Source of the DNA: Bolinopsis microptera
Taxonomy: Eukaryota > Ctenophora > Tentaculata > Lobata > Bolinopsidae
Length of the DNA stretch: 64,000 bases
Assembly (NCBI RefSeq): GCF_026151205.1
Contig: NC_087079.1
Span: 4,483,230-4,547,229, forward strand
Direction of reading: 5' to 3'
How positions within the stretch are numbered: position 1 is the first letter of the stretch; each line of letters begins with the position of its first letter. Positions 56,190 to 64,000 of this stretch are shown here, piece by piece. Made by a program: the position numbers and the translations under genes. The notes beneath the pieces were generated by a model. It was given only the letters and a program-made list of their open reading frames with translations, made no database searches and was not told the DNA's origin.

Positions 56190-57090
56190 GTTTGTTGGCC
56201 TATTCTTGCTGCAAGGAGAGCTCTTCGCTCTAGAGGTAGGTCTTTATCAAACAAGGATAGTGGGACTGGGACGAGCTTTTCAGTCAGGTCCATGTTTGCC
56301 TCTTCAGGACTGCCGTAGTGATGGCTGATACTATGTCCACACTCTTGTACCTTTGAAGACTCTGTAACAAACGGGTGTCGGCGGAGGCTGTAGATTCAAG
56401 GAAAGGAGCGCTGAACCAAGCTCTCAAATAAACGAAGACAACAAAGTGAGCCATCTTCTGCACGTTTCTCTTCTTCGTACAGTGAATTGGTATCTAGTTA
56501 AGAAAAGCCATCTAGAATGTAGATGGACTTAGCCATCCATCTGGCATGGTGGTCAGCTCCAGGTCTTTGTATCTGGAAGACGTATCCTTTCTTCATATCT
56601 ATGCTTTCTCTATGGATTAGTTTAGCAAGCTCTAGGAATTCCTTGTAATGTTCTGGGCTGGTTGTTGAGTTGACGGATGTGATTAATAAAGGATAGAATA
56701 TCTCCTACGTCGTTCCTTTAGCGCGTAGGGATATCGGGAAGGACGATGTTCTGCAGATCGAGATCTACCCAGGAGGTCTTCATGATCTTGAAAAGGGTTA
56801 CTTCGAGTGATATTGTGTCACCGAACAGTTGCTTGGAGGCAGATCCTCTTACAAGCTCCGCCTCCAGGACGTGATGTCTGCAGGCCATCCAGAGGATCTG
56901 TCGATTGAGGACCTGCTGAAGAGAAGTACATGCTCTTTTGTGAACTCCAGTATTGGATGATGTCGTATCAAATCCAACGGCTATTATTTTATCTGCTAGG
57001 TCCGGTCGTCGAGAATCTTCTTCACTTTGTCTGCTTCGTCCTAGTCCTTTTAGACTGAAGAGTAACTAGTCGTACAGATTGCGAGTATCT
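56190..57090 (-). pseudogene. Decayed mobile-element-like coding stretch, several breaks
   Basis: On the minus strand, short pieces in different frames read like one protein family common in cnidarian genomes: IIAVGFDTTSSNTG, MACRHHVLEAELVRG, LFKIMKTSWVDLDLQN, then RPGADHHARWMAKSIYILDG, then HFVVFVYLRAWFSAPFLEST and FDKDLPLERRALLAARIGQQ. The FDTTSSNTG and CRHH parts could be an RNase-H-like fold, suggesting a transposase, but I cannot name the superfamily. It is an old copy, not a working gene. Confidence 0.5.
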
Positions 57091-57860
57091 TGTTCTCCTC
57101 CTCTTGTACTAGGACCATAGCCAGTCTGTTTACTTAACTAAACCCTCCGAGGTCTGTTTTCGTCAAAATTTATCTGTCTGACATCAGAGGTAAAGTCTCT
57201 TTTTATCTTTGCTGCTTACTCTGATCGGACTGTGACAACGTGCAGTGGACTTTGAGAGGGAAAACTGCTTCATATCCCCGTGTCTCCACTGAGCAGTGAG
57301 ATGCAGTGTCTCCTCAAACCGTCACTGAGGGAAAGAAAATAAGCTACTACGTGTGAAAATGAGGGGAAAATGTTCAACTTCTATCATGAAATTACCAAAT
57401 TAACAAATCTGATTCATTTTTAATCAAAGATGAATATGCAAGGCGGCTTTTAGTTTTAACAACCAGTGTTTAAGCCAGGAAGGATAGTTTTATTTTAAAA
57501 TAATGTATACCTGAATTTTAGAGATACAACTGCAGCCAAGACTGATATCAAGACGATTGAACTCCGCAAATTTCTGGCCAGAAATAGATCATCTTTCATT
57601 ATTGTAGATCACCTCCTGAAAAATAGGTGTGCGTTTAGAAATCTATTTAGAATTTATAAGCTAAGTCTTATAATATTCCAGTTACGTGGGATGAGTTGCA
57701 TGGGTACAAATTGTCGGAAAAGTGATTGATTACGTAATATAAAGTGGTTTTGTAATATACAAACAAACATAAACACAAATTCATGGGATAAGTGCGTGGC
57801 TGTATTAATTGACGTTGAATGATCCATGTTACGTGTCATATGGAATGTGGTTCTAGAATC
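57091..57860. other. Spacer
   Basis: Nothing recognisable apart from possible further decayed parts of the preceding element up to about 57330. Confidence 0.4.
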
Positions 57861-57869
57861 AGAGACAGT

Positions 57870-58396
57870 GAGAGTGATATCAGGGTTAGGAAAGGAAGAG
57901 CATGGGGAGCATGCCACACTCTCAAAAAACTTTGGAAATCTAACCTTAGAAAGTCTATCAAGACCAGAGTGTTCACAGCACTAGTCGAGTCGGTGCTTCT
58001 ATACGGTTCTGAGACTTGGACTATGACGAAAAGGCTGGAGAAGATGGTTGCTATACACGAATGTTAAGAATGGCCCTTAACATCAATCAATATCGAGACC
58101 ATGTCAGCAACCACAGTCTGTACGGTGATCTTCCTAAAGTCAGCTCCAAGATAACCCAACGAAGGCTCAGACTTGCAGGTCATGCTCACCGACATCCGGA
58201 GCTGACACTGAACAAACTGATCCTCTGGAAGCCGAGTCATGGGCATACTAACAGGGGGCGACCTTACTTAACACTACTAGATAACCTAAAAGCAGATACT
58301 GGGCTGAAATCAGTAGATGAGATAGCTAGACTGATGGAGGACAGAAAGCTGTGGAGAACTGTTGTCAATGGATCTCGGGAATACTACCCGCCTTAA
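57870..58396 (+). pseudogene. LINE 3' fragment (RT C-terminal region)
   Basis: Only the end of a LINE ORF2 remains: TRVFTALVESVLLYGSETWT, then in the next frame RMLRMALNINQYRDHVSNHS, RRLRLAGHAHRHPEL, GRPYLTLLDNLKADTGLKSV and RKLWRTVVNGSREYYPP. A single-base frameshift separates the two parts near 58060. The tail AAGTCAGTAAGTCAG is a short 3' repeat of the type some LINEs carry. Confidence 0.75.
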
Positions 58397-58542
58397 GTCA
58401 GTAAGTCAGTATCTTGAAAATTCCCAGCACGTTTGGGATGTAAAATAAACTGTGTCCTTAACAGTGAACATTCTTTTTAAATTTTTGACGGAAATTACCA
58501 GTAAGTGAAGAAAAAATAAAACATTGTAACCCAAATATCAAC

Positions 58543-58679
58543 TACCGTCTTCAACCGGCGAAGTTTTCTTTCTCTTAGTAGGGGTGAGCGATTGAAGGGG
58601 TGATAGAGGTGGTAGCGTAACTAAGTCTAAAGGGTCGATCACTTTACCGTCTGTACGCGACAATTCACGTAACGTACTT
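58543..58679 (-). CDS. Possible last exon of an unrecognised gene
   Basis: A minus-strand open stretch after a possible acceptor (TTATTTAAG) reads TLRELSRTDGKVIDPLDLVT, LPPLSPLQSLTPTKRKKTSP, VEDGS, stop. Codon use and composition look protein-like (Pro/Ser-rich with a basic patch), but no partner exon or family was found. Confidence 0.25.
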
Positions 58680-58719
58680 AAATAATAGTTATTGACACGG
58701 TATTGTGTCGAATGATTTA

Positions 58720-58885
58720 GGGACAGTTCACATATTACGTAATTAGGTTATCACTATTGGCCAATTCTAACACCTCCCCACCCCCACTACGTTATCAATT
58801 TTACAGATAGTATAGCTATTGTGTCATAATAACACTAGCGTAATCTAAATCATTTGATGATTTGAAACCCCCGCCCTGCCCCATC
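58720..58885. mobile_element. MITE related to 32665-32804
   Basis: The left end GGGACAGTTCACATATTACG matches the left end of the intron 7 element. The middle matches it in the opposite orientation (GCTAGTGTTATTATG, TTGATAACGTAGTGGGGG on the complement). Right end approximate. Confidence 0.5.
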
Positions 58886-59091
58886 GGCTGATCGGCACGC
58901 CCGGGAGCGCGGTAAAATATAGAAATATATGCTGAAGTGAGTGTGGTTTATATAAAACTTTCGGATACATTTGATGAATGAATTTGTGCGTGACTATAAA
59001 ATTATGGCATGACTAGAGCCGCGCGCACGTGCCAGCTACCACACATTTGAAACTTATTCTTACAATAACACTAATTACAGTGGAATGTGTA

Positions 59092-59259
59092 ATGTCAAAT
59101 GGGAGCGGTGTGTACAGAACTGAGTGTAGCCGTGTGTACGGAGGAGCTGTAGGTGACATCTAAGAAGATAATATGCCATTATTCCGTTTTATTAATATTA
59201 CAGTATTTGGCGACTGGCTGGCCGATGGTGCTGTGTATCTTTTGGAAGGGCAATACAAG
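59092..59259 (+). CDS. Possible first two exons of an unrecognised gene
   Basis: ATG at 59092 opens MSNGSGVYRTECSRVYGGAV, with a possible donor at 59153, a 51-bp intron, then 59204-59259 reading FGDWLADGAVYLLEGQYK up to a possible donor (AAG|GTCAGC). Phases agree. An acceptor-like CTAATTACAG lies 11 nt before the ATG. The continuation would be beyond the element at 59328. No family is recognised. Confidence 0.25.
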
Positions 59260-59327
59260 GTCAGCAATATAAAGTATATCCCCGGGTCAAAATCGGAAAA
59301 AATCCTATATTTTAATATACTTTAATA

Positions 59328-62068
59328 CGGGTAAACCGCCCCTAAAACGTCACCTGTTTTTTGGGCCCAGATTGCCGAGTTAGGGCTAAATTTACAGGGT
59401 TCTGAAGTGTCTAGGAATAATATTTAAACCTTTTTCTAGCCTGCCAGGAAGATTTAGAAATTTGAAAATAAAATCAGGTACAATTTTTTTGACGTTGAAA
59501 TGGAGTCACTTTTAAAACACCACCCCTAAAATGTCAACTCTATATGTGTGATAATTACAAAATATACAGAAGGCCTGATTTATCTTTTGTCACTAGTATT
59601 AATTGTTTTGTCTTATTAAAACATTAAGCTACTTGAAAACATTCACTCACTAAAGGAAGTACCTCAAAACCGTAATCATCCCTTAAAATGTCACGTGCAC
59701 CACCCCTAAAACGTCAGCTAAAACAGGTTGTGTAGCACTCAGAATGTTGCTCAATTATTAATTTTAACCACTTCTGGGAAAAATATAACCTATTTCTGAG
59801 AGGTGTCGACCAGAATTTCTCTCTCTGTTGAAAAAAAATGGTGGAATTTAGTCAATTTACTTTTTGCGACATTTTGGGGACTTTTTTTTGAATACCCAGA
59901 ACTTACGGCAAAACAGTAACTCAGTCAACAAAATTTACACCTGTAGTTAGATTATCTAGTTATAAACTAACAATTGGCACAGAAGAAATGGATTCAATGT
60001 GATTTTAACCTTGTGCAAATTGCATGTTTTGATTGCATTTTTTGGGATTTTTAACATCATCCTGCATTTTGGCAATTTTAGTGACCTGTAGTTAACTAAG
60101 CCAACCCATTAATCGATCTGACCTTCTCTATAGACTAGATTTGACTGCTTTTAGCAAAATTGAATGTCAAAAACTACGGTTTTTGGTACTTACTAGTTTA
60201 TGGTAAACCTATGATATGCCCCCTAAAATGTCATTTTTTTTCTCCCCTAAAATGTCAAATTTTTATTTTGTTCGCATGGTGTGCGATAATAGCTCTTGTT
60301 TTGGCACTTGTTAATTATTAACATCAACTATTAACGAAATGTGAGTATGCATTGCATCTTAGGAAAAGCCTGAGTAATTTGATCAGGTTAAAATGACATT
60401 TTAGGGGGGATAATTAGACATTTTAGGGGATGTTTATTGCAATTAATGGGAAATTGGTAGATCACCGACCGGCTATAAGCCGGTTATAAGCCGGCTATAA
60501 ACCGGCTTATAGCCGGCTACAATTTTTATAGCCGGCTATAAGCCGGCTTATAGCCGGTTAGTAGCCGCTTACATTTGTTGTTGAGCGACGGCTATTAGCC
60601 GGTTATAAGCCGGTCTACTGGAATGATTCTTCGGAATTTCGCTGGATTGTACAACTTTCGTCTTGGTAGATTCCAAACACAAGGAAATTTTCCTTCTGGT
60701 TGGTAATATACTCAATGATGGGAGTATAGTGTATTGGCTATGCCCCGCTTACTAGTTTAGCTCTTTCTAGTCCCCTGCTACACGGCATGTAAACAGGGAT
60801 TGGCTAGTTAGAGGCGGTCCGTGTAGGCCTTACACTGTGCTTTCAGCAGTACTCATAAGCCGGCTATTAGCCGTTTAGGTATCGGCTATAAGAAATTCAG
60901 TGAAAACGGCTATTAGCCGGTTATAAGCCGGCTATTAGCCGTTTAGGTATCGAAAGTGGTTATAAGCCGGCTATAAGCCGGTTATAAGATATTAACTCAA
61001 CTTCATCGTACTGAACGATAGTCAGGAGCCGGCTATAAGAAATTCAGCGAAAACGGCTATTAGCCGGTTATAAGCCGGCTATTAGCCGTTTAGGTATCGA
61101 AAGTGGTTATAAGCCGGCTATAAGCCGGCTATAAGATATTAACTTAACTTCATCGTACTGAACTGAGCTAATATCTTATAACCGGCTTATAGCCGGCTTA
61201 TAACCACTTTCGATACCTAAACGGCTAATAGCCGGCTTATAACCGGCTAATAGCCGTTTTCACTGAATTTCTTATAGCCGGCTCCTGACTATCGTTCAGT
61301 ACGATGTAGTTGAGTTAATATCTTATAACCGGCTTATAGCCGGCTTATAACCACTTTTAATACCAAAACGGCTAATAGCAGGCTTATAACCGGCTAATAG
61401 CCGTCGCTCAACAACAAATGTAAGCGGCTACTAACCGGCTATAAGCCGGCTTATAGCCGGCTATAAAAATTGTAGCCGGCTATAAGCCGGCTTATAGCCG
61501 GTTAGTAGCCGGCTTATAGCCGGTCGGTGATCTACCAACTGGCCCAATTAATAAAATAAAACTAATTCCTTGAGCTGCCAAAGCTTTCCAATATTACCAT
61601 TAGATGCTAAATATGATGTTTAATAGGCTGGTACCTCCATTTTATGGTGCTTGTACTCTCAAAGCCAGAATCTGATAAAATGACATTTTAGGGGGCGGCC
61701 AGGTGACATTTTAGGGGAGGGTAGTAATATTGAGTAATGTATAACTTTCCATATCTCCAGTCATATGTACAAAGTTGCTAAAATATGTAAATATCACTAT
61801 CCTAGACCAAAACCGAGTTAATATTAATGAATTCCAGAGTTATAAAATTGTGCGCTTTTTTTCAAAAGTAAAAAATTCGTACAAAGTGAAAAAAATGCCC
61901 TTATGGCATCATTTAGATTCAATTTCAGGATGTGGCAGGGTCTGAATGATATTTTTTTATGTTTAGGAGTTACAAATGATTAGGTAAGATACTTTTTAAG
62001 AAGATGGGATCCAATCAAATAAGAGTGGCGTTTTAGGGGTGGGTGACATTTTAGGGGCGGTTTACCCG
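59328..62068. mobile_element. 2.7-kb non-coding inverted-repeat element, TA-flanked, with subterminal motif arrays
   Basis: The ends are perfect inverted repeats for at least 18 bp (CGGGTAAACCGCCCCTAAAA onward, one mismatch at Y in AAAAYGTCACC), flanked by TA (59326-59327, 62069-62070). Within it the motif CCCCTAAAAYGTCA occurs at least eleven times, pointing right in the left half (near 59338, 59524, 59680, 59702, 60222, 60240) and left in the right half (near 60390, 60418, 61680, 61705, 62030, 62045). No ORF longer than about 60 codons exists. This is the layout of a non-autonomous DNA transposon with transposase-binding subterminal repeats; superfamily unknown. Confidence 0.8.
60454..61538. 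mobile_element. 1.1-kb palindrome of GCCGGCTATAA units nested in the larger element
   Basis: Perfect 30-bp inverted ends start TTGGTAGATCACCGACCGGC. Nearly all of the arms consist of AGCCGGCTATA / TAAGCCGGCTTATAGCC units, themselves palindromic, so many alternative hairpins are possible. A unique loop region lies at about 60640-60850. No ORF. Confidence 0.8.
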
Positions 62069-62139
62069 TATACCTACAATTAGAATATTTATATTCTTCG
62101 TTAAGATTTACATGATGAACTATATTTTTCGCTTAGATT

Positions 62140-62345
62140 CGCAAGATAAGCCTGTTTTAGGACTAGTACATGGATTTACATCCAAATTGGTCAAAAATTG
62201 GCTGAGTTATGAGCTTTAAAAAATATGCCCACATCTGGGCATACGATTTTGCCCAAATTTGCTTTTGCCTAAATTCGATCAAACTTCAATATTTTTTAAT
62301 GAGACTAACTCTATGTGAAAGATATACCTCAGTGTTTGTTGAATA
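62140..62345. mobile_element. Diverged arm of a palindrome-type element, left piece
   Basis: It matches the arm of 52491-53858 over landmarks such as GGCTGAGTTATGAGC and ATATGCCCACATCTGGGCAT and TTCAATATTTTTTAATGAGA. The remainder appears at 63850-64000 after two insertions. Confidence 0.6.
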
Positions 62346-62470
62346 TACCTTACTCGGGAATATTATGACTGGAATAAAGTGGTGGGTTTTGGGAAATTCC
62401 GCCATATTTTTCCCGGTCATTAATTTTCCCAGTCATAAATTAACCCGCTATAATGTTCCTGAGTAAGGTA
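62346..62470. mobile_element. 125-bp MITE with 20-bp ends, plus partial copy at 62497-62587
   Basis: Ends TACCTTACTCGGGAATATTA and its complement (ATAATGTTCCTGAGTAAGGTA at the right). The second copy (62497-62587) shares GGTGGGTTTTGG to CGAGTAAGGTA but lacks the left end. Confidence 0.75.
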
Positions 62471-62593
62471 AACTAATAGTAATACATTTTGATGCTTGGT
62501 GGGTTTTGGAAAATTCCGCCATATTTTTCCCGGTCATTAATTTTCCCAGTCATAAATTAACCCGCTATAATATTCCCGAGTAAGGTAGTGAAT

Positions 62594-63838
62594 TATTAAT
62601 CAACTATATACAGCAAACACAAGATAATATAAATTAAATCATAAAATCGAGTGGCCGAGTAGTCTCGACTCACCCATAACTTCTCCAAAGGCGTCTATCA
62701 TGAGCTTTGTACACTAAATCATTAAAATTACTTAAACTAAATCTTTTATTTACAATCACAATAATTTGTTTTGTCATAATGTCTTTTAATAATAAATCAA
62801 ATAAATTTGAACGAGGTCTGCCCCTCCTTCCTTTGTAGTCAAAACATCCTAAACATGCAAATCTGAAAGATAAGAAGGCGGGAGTGTCATCACCGCTTCT
62901 GAGAACGTGCCCAAGCATCTTCCATCTTGCTTTCTTGATCCTTTCAGTAAGGGGTCTGACATTACATCTCTTATATAAATTCTCGTTGCTGATAACCGTA
63001 GGCCAATAGGTGTTGATTATCTGTCTCAGATGCTTCCTTTGAAGAACGTCGACAGATGCCATTACGGTTTCAGGAGCAGCCCAGCTGCTACAGTTATACA
63101 ACAACACTGAAGTGACAAGAGCTTCGTACAGCTTCAGCTTTCTACTCTCACTGATCTGAACAGAGCTATTCAACCAGACTTTCTTGTAGGTGTAGAAGGC
63201 AACATTGGCTTTGTTGCGTCTGTTGACAATATCTCTTTCTGAACAGAGCTTTGATCCTAATAGCACTGACTCTCGCCACTCTTCATCTCCTCTAATTTTA
63301 TTGCCATGGGCATCTAAAGCATCTGTATCTGCCAAATACACTCTTGTAAACACCGTCTTTGATTCGTTAACAAAGAGACTCCAATCCTTTAGTATATCAC
63401 TGGCAATCTCTAGTATCTTCACCAGGCTCTGACCATCTTCACTCAGAAGCTCAGCATCGTCAGCATAGGCGGACTCTAACGGGAGGCCTCTATCAGAGAC
63501 TGGGGGGTTCGGTCTAGGAATCGTGACACTGATCACGGCTCTGATGTGATTCAGGGCACCGGCAAGGGTCAATGTAAACACTTTACCTGCCAGACTGTCT
63601 CCCTGGTAAGCGCCAATATTAATCACAAATTCACCAGACTCAGATCTGTTGACCGTCACCTTGAGCTTTGTATTTGAGAGGAGGTACTGAACTAGGCGAA
63701 TGTCGTCTCTAGAGCATCCTGCATCAATGAGGAGGTTGATGATGGTCTGTCTGCGGATAGTATTAAACGCAGCGGTCATGTCAATGTTGATTTTACTATA
63801 CTCAAACTCGCGCCTGGTAACCACTGATGTCAACATTC
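62594..63838 (-). mobile_element. 5'-truncated LINE with 11-bp target duplication
   Basis: AGGTAGTGAAT flanks it exactly (62583-62593 and 63839-63849). The copy starts within the RT domain and ends with a short 3'UTR. It landed in an older palindrome-type element. Confidence 0.8.
62670..63836 (-). CDS. LINE reverse transcriptase, partial
   Basis: 388 residues, unbroken from the truncation point to the stop. Motifs: NIDMTAAFNTIRRQTIINLL, GAYQGDSLAGKVFTLTL, catalytic YADD (SAYADDAELLSEDGQSL), VNESKTVFTRVY, LYEALVTSVLLYNCSSWAAP, ARWKMLGHVLRSGDDTPAFL, GRRGRPRSNLFDLL, AHDRRLWRSYG. The GAYQGDSLAGK block is unlike the PQGT/PQGS form of the other two LINEs, so it belongs to another clade (RTE- or R4-like, uncertain). 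Confidence 0.85.
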   Translation of the reverse strand: MLTSVVTRREFEYSKINIDMTAAFNTIRRQTIINLLIDAGCSRDDIRLVQYLLSNTKLKVTVNRSESGEFVINIGAYQGDSLAGKVFTLTLAGALNHIRAVISVTIPRPNPPVSDRGLPLESAYADDAELLSEDGQSLVKILEIASDILKDWSLFVNESKTVFTRVYLADTDALDAHGNKIRGDEEWRESVLLGSKLCSERDIVNRRNKANVAFYTYKKVWLNSSVQISESRKLKLYEALVTSVLLYNCSSWAAPETVMASVDVLQRKHLRQIINTYWPTVISNENLYKRCNVRPLTERIKKARWKMLGHVLRSGDDTPAFLSFRFACLGCFDYKGRRGRPRSNLFDLLLKDIMTKQIIVIVNKRFSLSNFNDLVYKAHDRRLWRSYG

Positions 63839-63849
63839 AGGTAGTGAAT

Positions 63850-64000
63850 ACTAAGTAAAAAGACCTCTATAAAAAAAATTGGGAAAATTGCACATAATAT
63901 CTCGGTTCGGAATACTAGCCAAAACTATGACTTTATTAAAATTGAAATAACTCTATCAGTTTTCAATATTTTTGCAAGAACTTTTTGGAATCGATTAAGA
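63850..64000. mobile_element. Diverged arm of a palindrome-type element, right piece, cut by window end
   Basis: It matches 52975-53095 of the 1.37-kb palindrome: TATCTCGGTTCG, TTATTAAAATTG, CAGTTTTCAATATTTTTGCA, TTTTTGGAATCGA. Confidence 0.6.

Noticed and set aside
62640-62680. tRNA-like GTGGCCGAGT
   Set aside because: No cloverleaf or matching acceptor stem; it is LINE 3'UTR.

Overview
The window reads as nuclear DNA of a non-bilaterian metazoan, AT-rich and crowded with repeats. A sperm-type CatSper channel, a retromer subunit, an APC/C subunit, an ANTP-class homeobox gene and GT-AG introns make it animal. LINEs of cnidarian style, TTAA-flanked fold-back elements, and splice acceptors sitting 3-6 nt before the start codons of unspliced genes (as in spliced-leader organisms) point to a cnidarian, perhaps a hydrozoan. 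The taxon is an inference.

Layout. 1-1650 is a gene-free stretch peppered with TTAACCA motifs. On the plus strand follow a cathepsin-like protease (2543-3676), the 3' part of a CatSper2 channel gene (4980-10229) with a full-length-looking LINE in one intron, and a six-exon aquaporin (10894-22256) whose introns hold a 366-bp satellite and a 55-bp minisatellite. On the minus strand, from high to low coordinates, come AtuA-family protein (49562-47736), NAA10 (47309-44608), ANAPC4 (44060-42180), ENDOV (41699-40914), VPS26 (40448-32433) and an Msx/NK-like homeobox gene (30916-24272). The first five are spaced only 427-548 bp apart, stop to start. From 49.7 kb to the end the window is almost wholly mobile DNA: three LINE fragments, a 1.37-kb near-perfect palindrome, a decayed transposon-like coding stretch, and a 2.7-kb inverted-repeat element carrying a second 1.1-kb palindrome inside it.

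I spliced the multi-exon genes by hand; exon phases close exactly for VPS26 (320 aa), NAA10 (224 aa), the homeobox gene (228 aa) and the aquaporin (248 aa).

The most unusual signal is that tandem arrays have grown across exon-intron junctions. VPS26 exon 2 is followed by about 30 copies of a 43-bp unit, each carrying the exon end plus its 5' splice site. VPS26 exon 4 is preceded by about 12 copies of a 33-bp unit, each carrying the 3' splice site plus the exon start. The last aquaporin exon has its acceptor and first half quadruplicated (64-bp unit), and all the resulting frames are open. A second theme is non-coding elements with no visible ORF that are built from one short motif repeated many times in both orientations (TTAACCA; CGACAATTGACCCC; CCCCTAAAAYGTCA). 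The genes do not form an obvious pathway; the minus-strand cluster is of general housekeeping type, consistent with operon-like transcription.
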